In this document: positions 1-6,947 of the stretch, piece by piece
Position numbering within the stretch: position 1 is the first letter of the stretch
How the letters are laid out: every line of letters starts with the position of its first letter
Source: Flavobacterium psychrophilum
GTDB taxonomy: Bacteria > Bacteroidota > Bacteroidia > Flavobacteriales > Flavobacteriaceae
DNA length: 6,947 nucleotides
Direction: 5' to 3'
NCBI GenBank assembly: GCA_022730285.1
Contig: DZCQ01000025.1
Span: forward strand, 1-6,947
The notes under the pieces: model-generated
Databases searched by the model: none
Told to the model about the DNA's origin: nothing
What the model saw: the letters and a program-made list of their open reading frames with translations, nothing else
Translations under genes and position numbers: made by a program

Positions 1-89
1 TTATATATTCGCTAAAGGAAAAAAATATTTGTAGAGATTAGAATTCGGACAAATAATTTATTTTTTTGCCTTTACATAACCAGATAGTG

Positions 90-104
90 TGGATTTGCAA
101 TCCA
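90..104. repeat. Short palindrome, possible interspersed REP-like element
   Basis: A perfect inverted repeat is visible: TGGATT (90-95), loop TGC (96-98), AATCCA (99-104). On the minus strand it reads GGATTGCAAATCC preceded by GGCAT. From memory, palindromes with the core GGATTGCAAATCC, flanked by GGCAC and GTGCC, recur between genes in many Bacteroidota genomes, and some are associated with REP-type transposases. Here the outer arms are only partly complementary, so this could be a decayed copy. Neither strand has a T-run after the hairpin, so it is not a standard intrinsic terminator. It lies 49 bases beyond the stop codon of the Smr gene. The palindrome itself is certain; its identity as a dispersed repeat is inference. 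Confidence 0.4.
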
Positions 105-152
105 TGCCTACAATCACATTCAAAATATTTCTAAAGTACCTAGGTTTAAAAA

Positions 153-701
153 CTATTTTTTCTGTAAGAAATACACTTCTGTTGCTCCAAGACCATATTT
201 TTGATAATTAGCATCTTGAAAAGTTATATTGTCGTATCTTCCTAACAAAAAATCTATTTCTGACTTAAGCACACCTTCGCCTACTCCATGGATAAAAACT
301 AACTTTGGAATTCTATTTTTAATAGCAAAATCCATTTGTCTCTTTACCGTTTCTGTTTGAATATTTAAAATATCATAATTGTTCATTCCCCTTGTGTAAG
401 AAACTAGTTTTTCGATATGCAAATCTATTTCTAGTACAAACTCATCTTTTCTAGACTTTTTTTCTTTTACAAAACTTCTAGGACGTGCAATTTCTTTTTC
501 TTTTGCTATTTGTGTGAAATTTGTTTTAGCGATAATTTGCATAAAATCGGCATTAGATTCTGTTAAAATAAGCTCCTTTTCATGATAATTTAGTTCAAAC
601 CCATCTGAAGTTAATATTGTAACTTGCGAACCTATTTTTTTTAACACAACGCCATTTATAGCGTCGTCTAAAACAGCTATTTTATCTCCTTTTGCAAACA
701 T
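153..701 (-). CDS. Short Smr-domain protein (MutS2-like C-terminal domain)
   Basis: A 182-residue protein in two parts. Residues 1-48 are a small beta-rich segment (GDKIAVLDDAINGVV, then DGFELNYHEKELI) resembling the SH3-like N-terminus of Bacteroidota Smr/DUF2027 proteins. Residues 50-86 are a charged linker. Residues 87-180 are an Smr domain with its two signature motifs: EIDLH at 91-95 (the LDLHG motif) and HGVGEG at 138-143, followed by GLGATEV at 170-175 (GxGxT/V-type end). Smr domains of MutS2 and stand-alone proteins bind branched DNA or RNA and often act as endonucleases, so a nucleic-acid nuclease or processing role is likely; the substrate is unknown. It has no MutS ATPase and is not a mismatch-repair protein, despite frequent labelling as MutS family. 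Its ATG overlaps the stop of the upstream 57-aa gene by one base (TAATG), and it is the last gene of the recJ operon seen here; the stop is TAG. Confidence 0.87.
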   Translation of the reverse strand: MFAKGDKIAVLDDAINGVVLKKIGSQVTILTSDGFELNYHEKELILTESNADFMQIIAKTNFTQIAKEKEIARPRSFVKEKKSRKDEFVLEIDLHIEKLVSYTRGMNNYDILNIQTETVKRQMDFAIKNRIPKLVFIHGVGEGVLKSEIDFLLGRYDNITFQDANYQKYGLGATEVYFLQKK

Positions 702-874
702 TATTCGTTATTTTTATCCTTTTTACTAGGTATTTTTGCACTTAAACGCATCATTCCATAAAATAATATTCCAATTCCAATAATTTTAATATACAAATTA
801 GGTACAATGGTATTTTCATTCCAAAACAGTAAAACTACTGAGATGATTATAATCCTAAATATTTTATTTTTCAT
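701..874 (-). CDS. 57-aa predicted two-helix membrane protein
   Basis: A small frame of 57 codons plus TAA fills the gap between recJ and the Smr gene. It begins MKNKIFRIIIISVVLLFW and ends KIPSKKDKNNE. Residues about 5-18 and 27-43 are hydrophobic and could form two transmembrane helices joined by a short polar turn (NENTIVPN). Basic residues at both ends suggest that both termini face the cytoplasm. The ATG lies inside the last codons of recJ (11-nt overlap, 864-874) and the TAA shares one base with the next ATG, a layout expected for a translated, coupled gene and unlikely by chance. I do not recognise a function, and a membrane protein is out of character for its DNA-repair neighbours. 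Flavobacteria commonly carry small hypothetical proteins of this type at this spot, as far as I recall, but I cannot verify it here. Confidence 0.75.
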   Translation of the reverse strand: MKNKIFRIIIISVVLLFWNENTIVPNLYIKIIGIGILFYGMMRLSAKIPSKKDKNNE

Positions 875-2564
875 TAACTTGAATATCTTTTAGTTGCAGT
901 TGCGTGATTATCTTTCCATTCCATTCGTTTTCGGAGATAGAATAAGCGATTTGAAATTTTGTTTTTTTCTTAATTGTATTTAACTTTTCACCTAATCCAA
1001 ACCCTATTGCTGCTATTCCTTGGGAATTATTTTGTTTCAAAAACAGCTTAAGATGTTCTTCCTCCTGCCCTATTCCTTTTGCATATCCTGTATCTATTAC
1101 ATTTTCGCTTTTAAAAACAGGAGTCATATTTTCTGGACCAAAAGGCTCCATTTGATTTAAAATACGAATAAATTTGGGTGAAATATCGTTAAAATTAATA
1201 ACTGCATCAACTTCTACAACAGGTTTTGACAAATGAGAAGGCATTGTTTTTTGTACTATTTTTTCGAAGTGTTTTTTAAAATTCAGGTAATTTTCTGGTT
1301 TAATTGTCATTCCAGCAGCATATTTATGTCCTCCAAATTGCTCTAAATGTTCCGAACAAGACTCTAATGTTTTGTACAAATCAAATCCTTTTACAGATCT
1401 TGCAGATGCTGCATAAAAATCCCCACTTTTAGTAAAAACGATGGTTGGACGATAATAGGTTTCTATTAATCTTGAAGCGACAATTCCGATGACACCTTTG
1501 TGCCAATTTTCGTTAAAAACCACTGTTGTACAAGCGGAAGTTTCCTTATTTTCTTCTATTTGCAATAGTGCTTCGGAAGTAATTTGTTTATCTAATTCTT
1601 TTCGTTCCGAATTATATTCTTCAATTTCTGAGGCGAAATGAAGTGCTTCTTCAAAATTTAATTCTGTTAACAAATTTACAGCATGAATTCCGTGTTTTAC
1701 CCTACCCGCAGCATTAATTCTGGGTGCAATGGTAAAAACAATGTCAGAAATATCAAAAGTTTTCTTTTTCGATTGATGCAAAAATGCTTTTATACCATTT
1801 CTTGGATTAGAATTAATCACTTTTAATCCGTGGTAAGCAAGTATTCTATTTTCACCAGTTATTGGTACAATATCGGCTGCTATTGCGGTGACAACAAGGT
1901 CTAAATACGGCATTAAGTCTTGCATAGTTTCGCCTATATTTTTTCCCAAAGCTTGTATTAGCTTAAAGCCAACACCACAACCACAAAGTTCTTTGTATGG
2001 ATAGTTACAATCTTGTTGTTTTGGATTAAGAATGGCAACTGCATTTGGTAAAATATTGCCCGGTAGATGGTGATCACAAATTATAAAATCAATATTTTTT
2101 TGCAATGCGTATTCCACATGATTTACCGATTTTATCCCACAATCTAAGGCAATTATTAAGGTACAATTATTATCATCTGCATAATCAATCCCTTGATAGG
2201 ATATACCATAACCTTCTAAATATCTGTCAGGAATATATGTAGCTACATTATTGTGTCTTTTTTTTAGATAAGCATATACTAAGGATACAGCTGTGGTTCC
2301 ATCTACATCATAATCGCCAAAAATTAAAATATTTTCGTTGTTTGCAATTGCTTTTTCCACTCTAAAAACTGCCTTTTCCATGTCTTTCATTAAATATGGG
2401 TCGTGCAAATTGTTTAAATCTGGACGAAAAAAGTTTTTAGCTTGTTCAAAATTAGTAACCCCACGTTGCAATAGCAGACTTGCAATAGTATTACCTATCA
2501 CTAATTCTGCTGATAATTGCTTTATTTTTTCTTCGGTAGGTTTTTCCTTAATATTCCAACGCAT
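864..2564 (-). CDS. recJ: Single-stranded-DNA-specific exonuclease RecJ
   Basis: RecJ degrades single-stranded DNA 5' to 3' in RecF-pathway recombination, base-excision repair and mismatch repair; it acts in the cytoplasm with Mn2+ or Mg2+. At 566 residues it has the usual bacterial length and all expected motifs: GDYDVDGTT (83-91, motif I, metal-binding aspartates), DCG (141-143), DHH (164-166, the family signature), PRINAAGR (281-288), the DHHA1 motif GGHKYAAGMT (411-420) and the EPFGPEN motif (473-479) introducing the C-terminal OB-fold region (about 450-560) that binds DNA. No key residue is missing, so the enzyme should be active. The ATG lies 12 nt after the rsmI stop, and the 3' end overlaps the small membrane-protein gene by 11 nt, so it sits inside the leftward operon. 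No Shine-Dalgarno sequence is evident; the leader is A/T-rich. Confidence 0.97.
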   Translation of the reverse strand: MRWNIKEKPTEEKIKQLSAELVIGNTIASLLLQRGVTNFEQAKNFFRPDLNNLHDPYLMKDMEKAVFRVEKAIANNENILIFGDYDVDGTTAVSLVYAYLKKRHNNVATYIPDRYLEGYGISYQGIDYADDNNCTLIIALDCGIKSVNHVEYALQKNIDFIICDHHLPGNILPNAVAILNPKQQDCNYPYKELCGCGVGFKLIQALGKNIGETMQDLMPYLDLVVTAIAADIVPITGENRILAYHGLKVINSNPRNGIKAFLHQSKKKTFDISDIVFTIAPRINAAGRVKHGIHAVNLLTELNFEEALHFASEIEEYNSERKELDKQITSEALLQIEENKETSACTTVVFNENWHKGVIGIVASRLIETYYRPTIVFTKSGDFYAASARSVKGFDLYKTLESCSEHLEQFGGHKYAAGMTIKPENYLNFKKHFEKIVQKTMPSHLSKPVVEVDAVINFNDISPKFIRILNQMEPFGPENMTPVFKSENVIDTGYAKGIGQEEEHLKLFLKQNNSQGIAAIGFGLGEKLNTIKKKTKFQIAYSISENEWNGKIITQLQLKDIQVNEK

Positions 2565-2576
2565 TTAACATTTGTA

Positions 2577-3251
2577 TTAAATATTTTTTCCAGCTATAAT
2601 TACAACAATTTCTCCCTTAGGAGTTTTTGTTTCAAAATGTGCAAGTACTTGATGCACACTTCCTCTCACATTTTCTTCATGCAACTTAGATAATTCTCTG
2701 CACACACAAATTGCTCTATCTTGTCCAAAATAAGTACCAAATTCCGTTAAAGTTTTAATCAATTTATGTGGAGAAACATACAAAACAATAGTTCTTGTTT
2801 CTTCTCCGAGAGCTAAATAGCGTGTTTGCCTTCCTTTTTTGTCAGGTAAAAAACCCTCGAAAACAAATTTATCATTTGGCAATCCACTATTTACTAATGC
2901 TGGGACAAAGGCGGTGGCACCTGGTAGGCATTCTACAACAATATTTTGTTCAATACAGGCTCTTGTTAATAAAAAACCAGGATCCGAAATGGCAGGAGTT
3001 CCAGCATCGGAAATTAGAGCTATGTTGTCTCCAGATTTAATTCTTGCAAGTATATTTTCAATGGTTTTATGTTCGTTATGCATGTGATGGCTATGCATGT
3101 GTGTGCTTATTTCAAAATGTTTTAATAATTTAGCACTTGTACGAGTATCTTCTGCAAGAATTAGATTTACTTCTTTTAAAATCCTGATGGCTCTAAAAGT
3201 CATGTCTTCTAGGTTGCCAATGGGAGTTGGAACAAGGTATAATTTTCCCAT
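2577..3251 (-). CDS. rsmI: 16S rRNA (cytidine(1402)-2'-O)-methyltransferase RsmI
   Basis: RsmI uses S-adenosylmethionine to methylate the 2'-hydroxyl of C1402 in 16S rRNA, in the decoding centre, where it supports accurate initiation and decoding together with RsmH. The 224-residue sequence is a complete tetrapyrrole-methylase-fold protein: PTPIGNLED (8-16), AEDTRTS (33-39), SDAGTPAISDPG (81-92, SAM-binding region), LPGATA (109-114), CRELSKLHEE (184-193) and PKGEIVVIIAG (211-221). It is shorter than the roughly 286-residue E. coli enzyme because it ends at the second methylase subdomain and lacks the C-terminal helical extension, as is usual in Bacteroidota. A histidine-rich stretch occurs at 51-61 (six His in 11 residues, ending HMHNEH), where the family normally has only a few. 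The ATG directly follows the TAA of the upstream gene, with no spacer, which indicates translational coupling. Confidence 0.96.
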   Translation of the reverse strand: MGKLYLVPTPIGNLEDMTFRAIRILKEVNLILAEDTRTSAKLLKHFEISTHMHSHHMHNEHKTIENILARIKSGDNIALISDAGTPAISDPGFLLTRACIEQNIVVECLPGATAFVPALVNSGLPNDKFVFEGFLPDKKGRQTRYLALGEETRTIVLYVSPHKLIKTLTEFGTYFGQDRAICVCRELSKLHEENVRGSVHQVLAHFETKTPKGEIVVIIAGKNI

Positions 3252-4016
3252 TTATATAAATTTGCTTGTTGCCATTTCTATAAAATTGCTGGCTAAATCT
3301 TCTTGTCCTACCCAATTATTATAATCTGGTTTGACCATTTCGTTTATAAAAGTAATTGCTTCCTGCAAGGATTCAAAAGTATTTATTTGAGACAAAACTC
3401 TATTATAATCTTCCGTACTACCATCAAAAAGACTTTTTTCAAAAGCTAACTTGTCGTTCAAACTAATTGTCAAGTTTTTTTTCAATTTGTCGTTTAGGTT
3501 AAATCCTTCTGATTCTACCTTATCAAAAATTAAAGTTGAAATGGTAGGGACATCTACAAATTTTTTATCTGAAATATTTTCTGTAAATTCTGGTTTATTT
3601 TCTATGACAGGAGTATCTTGTTCGGTACGTTTTTCAAAAATAGGCGTTATTGCAAAATCTGCAAATAAAGATTCTTTTTCAAAAGTGTTTTGTTCCTCTT
3701 TTTCTATATTTTTTATGGTGATAGATTCTATAGAAATGGGGTCTAATTTCACTATTGTTTCAACTACAGCATTTGAAGGGATAGTATTGCTTAAATTTTG
3801 CTCTTGCAAAGAGGTTTTTTCTAATTTTTCTTCTATATCTAAATAGGAAATAGTTGGATTTATATATGTGAAATTTTCTTCTGCAAAAAGCAAAACAGAC
3901 AATTTTTCATATAGCTTTTGTGCTTGTTGATGTAATTGTTTAACATCGTCTTTATCTTTTATTCTTAAAATTTGGTGTGCAATACTGATTAATTCTGCTT
4001 CTAACTTTTTTTTCAT
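3252..4016 (-). CDS. Uncharacterised flavobacterial protein upstream of rsmI
   Basis: A 254-residue soluble protein of unknown function; no signal peptide or membrane segment is visible. Three regions can be distinguished. Residues 1-50 are charged and probably helical (MKKKLEAELISIAHQIL, then DVKQLHQQAQKLYEKLSVL). Residues 51-170 are low in glycine, rich in Ile, Glu, Thr and Lys, and probably disordered. Residues 171-254 are a compact, conserved-looking end containing LNDKL twice (174-178 and 186-190), then LFDGSTEDYNRVLSQ (196-210) and a Trp-containing MVKPDYNNW (227-235). From memory this C-terminal block recurs in flavobacterial hypothetical proteins next to rsmI and tdk. The gene is first in the leftward operon and its stop abuts the rsmI ATG, suggesting a matching expression level. 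Translation probably starts at the ATG at 4016, since the next upstream sequence is the divergent intergenic region. No function is proposed. Confidence 0.85.
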   Translation of the reverse strand: MKKKLEAELISIAHQILRIKDKDDVKQLHQQAQKLYEKLSVLLFAEENFTYINPTISYLDIEEKLEKTSLQEQNLSNTIPSNAVVETIVKLDPISIESITIKNIEKEEQNTFEKESLFADFAITPIFEKRTEQDTPVIENKPEFTENISDKKFVDVPTISTLIFDKVESEGFNLNDKLKKNLTISLNDKLAFEKSLFDGSTEDYNRVLSQINTFESLQEAITFINEMVKPDYNNWVGQEDLASNFIEMATSKFI

Positions 4017-4201
4017 GATTCAATTTATTTTTATAGGGAACAGTAAACTTTTGCTTTTTTTATTTATTTAAAGTTTTTTTTGTATGAAATAAATAGTAAT
4101 AACTTTTTATAATTGTCTAGGTATCTACTATTATTTTTAATAAATTTGTTTTTTTACAAAGTAATAAAAAACTATTCATTATACCCATATAAAATTAAAA
4201 A
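4017..4201. promoter_or_regulatory. Divergent intergenic region between the rsmI operon and tdk
   Basis: These 185 bases separate two divergently transcribed gene groups, so promoters for both must lie here or very close by. The sequence is extremely A/T-rich with several T-runs. A TTTG at 4145-4148 could be a -33 element for tdk in the Bacteroidota sense (consensus TTTG and TAnnTTTG), but no good -7 partner lies at the expected distance, so I do not assign promoter positions. No riboswitch or operator stands out. The tdk leader just before its ATG is A-rich (AAAATTAAAA), which is typical where Shine-Dalgarno pairing is not used. Confidence 0.5.
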
Positions 4202-4834
4202 ATGTTTCTTGAAAATACTGTAAATCATAAAGAACAATTTGGTTGGATTGAAGTTATTTGTGGCTCCATGTTTTCTGGAAAAACCGAGGAACTTATCAGA
4301 CGCTTAAAACGAGCCCAGTTTGCTAAGCAAAAAGTAGAAATATTTAAGCCCAGCATAGATACACGCTATGATGAAGAAATGGTAGTTTCGCATAACAAAA
4401 ACGAAATTAGATCTACTCCAGTTCCTTCCGCAGCTACCATTGCAATATTAGCACAGGGTTGTGATGTTGTTGGGATAGATGAGGCTCAATTTTTTGATAA
4501 TGAAATAGTTAAAATTTGTAACGATTTGGCTAATTCTGGAACAAGAGTGATAGTTGCGGGATTAGATATGGACTTTAAAGGAAACCCATTTGGACCAATG
4601 CCTGCATTAATGGCAACTGCCGAATATGTTACAAAAGTACATGCTGTTTGCACTAGAACAGGTAATTTAGCACATTTTAGTTTTAGAAAAAATGACAATA
4701 CAAAATTAGTAATGCTTGGAGAAGTAGAAGAATATGAACCGCTAAGTAGAGCTGCATATTTTAATGCTATTCGAGAAAACATAACCGTTAAAGAGGTGGA
4801 AAATGTCTCTGAAAATATAAAGAAAAACACTTGA
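4202..4834 (+). CDS. tdk: Thymidine kinase (TK1-type)
   Basis: Cytoplasmic salvage enzyme that phosphorylates thymidine (and deoxyuridine) with ATP to give dTMP. The 210-residue protein has the P-loop GSMFSGKT (21-28), the DEAQFF motif (93-98, with Glu94 as the expected catalytic base), [15 protein letters not shown] (119-133, containing the conserved Asp and the lasso approach) and EYEPLSR (177-183) near the C-terminus. An oddity is visible: TK1-type enzymes usually coordinate a structural zinc through four Cys/His residues (CxxC near 150 and CxxC/H near 182). Here only Cys150 remains; the others align with Thr153, Ser182 and Ala185. I recall the same in other flavobacterial thymidine kinases, so this appears to be lineage-specific and not damage. 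The ATG at 4202 matches the usual flavobacterial N-terminus ([13 protein letters not shown]). The 3' end overlaps the next gene by 4 nt. Confidence 0.96.
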   Translation: MFLENTVNHKEQFGWIEVICGSMFSGKTEELIRRLKRAQFAKQKVEIFKPSIDTRYDEEMVVSHNKNEIRSTPVPSAATIAILAQGCDVVGIDEAQFFDNEIVKICNDLANSGTRVIVAGLDMDFKGNPFGPMPALMATAEYVTKVHAVCTRTGNLAHFSFRKNDNTKLVMLGEVEEYEPLSRAAYFNAIRENITVKEVENVSENIKKNT

Positions 4835-6947
4835 AAGTAGATTTTAAAAATATTCTTTCTAAACTGGAGTCTGTATATGTTGGAAACGGATTTCATTCCA
4901 TTTTAGAAACTATCTCCATAGATAGTAGGTCTTTGCAAAACAATAAAAATACTTTGTTTTTTGCACTAACTGGCACAAATAATGATGCCCACAATCATAT
5001 TCAGGAGTTAATAGAACAAGGTGTGGTAAATTTTGTAGTTACACATATTCCTGATAATTGTATCAAAAAAGCGAATTTTTGGATTGTAAAAAACACACTA
5101 CTAGCATTGCAACAATTTGCAGAAATATACAGAAATTCATTTCATTTTCCTATTATAGGAATAACTGGTAGCAACGGAAAAACCATAGTAAAAGAATGGT
5201 TAAATTTTTTGCTAAGTCCAGATTATAACATTGCTAGAAGCCCTAAAAGTTACAACTCGCAAGTAGGGGTTCCTTTGTCTATTATGGGAATTCATGAAAA
5301 TCATAATTTTGGTATTTTTGAAGCTGGAATTTCTGTAAAAGAAGAGATGGATAATTTGCAAAAAATAATTAATCCAAACATTGGAATTTTAACAAATATT
5401 GGCACTGCACATGACATAGGTTTTGATAATATATCCCAAAAAATTAAAGAAAAATTAAAACTATTTAAAGATGTAAAAGTTTTAATATTAAATAAAAACA
5501 AAACCATTGAAGCTTTTTTGAGTCCTGCCACAAAAACCTTTACTTGGAGCAAAAATAATAAACTAGCAGATGTTTTGTTTCAAAAAAAAATATATACAAA
5601 CCATTCTATTTTAAATATAACATATAAAGAAGAATGCTTCAAAATAAAAATTCCATTTACAGACCAAGCTTCGATAGAAAATAGTATGCAATGCATAGTA
5701 GTTTTACTGTATTTAAAATATAATTTGGAAACTATTCAAGAAAGAATAATCCAATTATTCCCTATTGAAATGCGTTTAAAAGTAAAAAAAGGAATTTACA
5801 ACACTACTCTAATTGATGATAGCTATAGCTCTGATTTTCAGTCTTTAAAAATAGCATTAGATTTTTTAGAAAATCAAAAAAAACACAAAAAGAAAACACT
5901 TATCCTATCTGATATTTTTCAGTCTGGATTAGAAAACGAAGAGCTGTATGCAAGCGTTTCGCAATTAATAATATCTAATAAAATAAATAAAGTAATTTGT
6001 ATTGGAAAAACAATTACAAGTTTTAAAAAGAAATTTTTGAATTGTATTTGCTTTAATAACACCACCGATTTTATTGCAAATTTTGATTCTCTTTCTTTTC
6101 AAGACGAAACCATATTAATAAAAGGTGCTAGAGATTTTCAATTTGAAAATATAGTATCCCTTTTAGAAGAAAAAACACATGAAACAGTTCTCGAAATTAA
6201 TTTAAATGCAATAAGTCATAACTTAAACTATTACAAATCTAAACTGAAACCAACTACCAAAATAATGATAATGGTTAAAGCATTTGGATACGGAAGTGGC
6301 GGTTTTGAAATAGCAAAACTACTAGAACACCACAAAGTAGATTATCTAGGAGTTGCATTTGCAGACGAAGGAATTGAACTTCGGAAAGCAGGAATTAAAC
6401 TACCAATTATGGTGTTAAATCCAGAAATGACAAGTTTTAAATCTATCATTAAATATGAACTAGAACCAGAAATATATAGCATCCGTGGGCTCAAATCTTT
6501 TTTAGCAATTGCAGAACAAAAAAACACTAAATTGTACCCTATTCATATAAAATTAAACACAGGAATGAACCGATTAGGATTTGATGTTACAAACATTACT
6601 GCATTAATTAATTTACTTAAAAAAAACGATACTATATTTGTTAAAAGTATTCTTTCTCATTTAGCTTCAAGTGATAATTTAGAACATAATATTTTTACAA
6701 AACAACAAATAAATAGCTTTGAAAAAGAATTTAGTTTTATCTGCAAAGAACTACAAATCAATCCACTAAAGCACATTTGCAACACCTCAGCAATAAGTCA
6801 TTATCCAGAAGCACAATACAATATGGTTCGATTAGGAATTGGCTTGTATGGTATTTCAAATCAAGAAAATGAGAATAAATACCTAGAAAACGTTGGCACG
6901 CTTAAATCTATAATATCGCAAATAAGAACCATCACAATAGGAGAAGC
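4831..6947 (+). CDS. murF-alr: Bifunctional MurF ligase / alanine racemase (partial, cut at right edge)
   Basis: A frame open for 705 codons to the window end encodes the Bacteroidota fusion of UDP-MurNAc-tripeptide:D-Ala-D-Ala ligase with PLP-dependent alanine racemase, so one cytoplasmic protein makes D-Ala and performs the last Mur-ligase step. Residues 1-450 are MurF: DSRS (31-34), ATP loop GITGSNGKT (110-118), [10 protein letters not shown] (141-150), [12 protein letters not shown] (187-198), DDSYSSD (329-335) and KGARDF (431-436). Residues from about 452 are racemase: VKAFGYGSG with the PLP lysine at 483, [13 protein letters not shown] (572-584), HLASSD (610-615), NTSAISHY (651-658) and VRLGIGLYG (666-674). 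The second catalytic residue, Tyr, lies beyond the window; roughly 110 residues are missing compared with the usual length of about 815. The start is TTG at 4831, overlapping the tdk TGA (TTGA); it gives the family N-terminus ([13 protein letters not shown]), while the first in-frame ATG is far downstream at residue 152. Start confidence is about 0.8. Confidence 0.94.
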   Translation, partial: MKVDFKNILSKLESVYVGNGFHSILETISIDSRSLQNNKNTLFFALTGTNNDAHNHIQELIEQGVVNFVVTHIPDNCIKKANFWIVKNTLLALQQFAEIYRNSFHFPIIGITGSNGKTIVKEWLNFLLSPDYNIARSPKSYNSQVGVPLSIMGIHENHNFGIFEAGISVKEEMDNLQKIINPNIGILTNIGTAHDIGFDNISQKIKEKLKLFKDVKVLILNKNKTIEAFLSPATKTFTWSKNNKLADVLFQKKIYTNHSILNITYKEECFKIKIPFTDQASIENSMQCIVVLLYLKYNLETIQERIIQLFPIEMRLKVKKGIYNTTLIDDSYSSDFQSLKIALDFLENQKKHKKKTLILSDIFQSGLENEELYASVSQLIISNKINKVICIGKTITSFKKKFLNCICFNNTTDFIANFDSLSFQDETILIKGARDFQFENIVSLLEEKTHETVLEINLNAISHNLNYYKSKLKPTTKIMIMVKAFGYGSGGFEIAKLLEHHKVDYLGVAFADEGIELRKAGIKLPIMVLNPEMTSFKSIIKYELEPEIYSIRGLKSFLAIAEQKNTKLYPIHIKLNTGMNRLGFDVTNITALINLLKKNDTIFVKSILSHLASSDNLEHNIFTKQQINSFEKEFSFICKELQINPLKHICNTSAISHYPEAQYNMVRLGIGLYGISNQENENKYLENVGTLKSIISQIRTITIGE

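Noticed and set aside
1..60. Short open stretches at the left edge on both strands that could be C-terminal ends of genes
   Set aside because: Each is under 20 codons without a recognisable motif; too little sequence to support a call.
23..67. AT-rich inverted repeat (ATTTGT with ACAAAT) followed by a run of seven T, as a possible terminator of a plus-strand gene left of the window
   Set aside because: The stem is short with one G-C pair and a 16-base loop, easily expected by chance at this A/T content, and no coding sequence entering from the left can be confirmed.
61..130. tRNA-like hairpin with a TTTGCAA loop (possible Ala TGC or Cys GCA anticodon arm)
   Set aside because: No acceptor stem, D-arm or T-arm (no GGTTCGAATCC-like block) can be placed around it; only one hairpin is present.
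2795..3324. Overlapping plus-strand open frames opposite rsmI
   Set aside because: They lie antisense to a fully motif-supported rsmI and overlap each other; no domain is visible.
4092..4132. 7-bp inverted repeat AATAGTA / TACTATT in the divergent intergenic region, as a possible operator
   Set aside because: Arms consist almost entirely of A and T, with a 27-base gap; chance occurrence is likely in this composition.
5301..5552. Antisense open frame of 83 codons inside murF-alr
   Set aside because: It is a shadow of the plus-strand MurF frame, with no recognisable domain; the plus-strand frame carries all family motifs.

Overview
The window is AT-rich chromosomal DNA that looks like a member of the Bacteroidota, most likely class Flavobacteriia. 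Three things point there: a MurF-alanine racemase fusion, a thymidine kinase with the flavobacterial type of sequence (N-terminus [15 protein letters not shown] and a zinc-ligand-poor C-terminal lobe), and starts preceded by A-rich leaders instead of clear Shine-Dalgarno sequences. This assignment rests on remembered family features, not on a search.

Two gene groups diverge from an intergenic region at 4017-4201. Leftward (minus strand) lies a tightly packed set, in order of transcription: an uncharacterised 254-aa protein, rsmI (16S rRNA C1402 2'-O-methyltransferase), recJ (5'-3' single-strand exonuclease), a 57-aa predicted two-helix membrane protein not previously called as an ORF, and a short Smr-domain protein. 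The junctions are 0 nt (TAA directly followed by ATG), 12 nt, an 11-nt overlap and a 1-nt overlap (TAATG), so the five genes are very probably one translationally coupled operon joining ribosome modification with DNA repair. The first ~150 bases of the window, downstream of this operon, hold no supportable gene; they contain a perfect 6-bp palindrome with a 3-base loop that resembles interspersed palindromes of Bacteroidota intergenic regions.

Rightward (plus strand) lies tdk (thymidine kinase), overlapped by 4 nt by a long open frame that runs off the right edge. This frame starts at TTG and encodes the fused MurF/alanine racemase, which makes the D-Ala and ligates D-Ala-D-Ala to the UDP-MurNAc-tripeptide. 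It contains no in-frame stop across its 705 visible codons; the racemase part is cut before its C-terminal beta-domain.

The window is essentially housekeeping. I see no CRISPR array, complete tRNA or rRNA, transposase, toxin-antitoxin pair or defence gene, and no convincing new biological system. The points most worth following up are the overlapping 57-aa membrane protein, the uncharacterised protein coupled to rsmI, the loss of zinc ligands in the thymidine kinase, the TTG start of murF-alr, and the palindrome at the left end.
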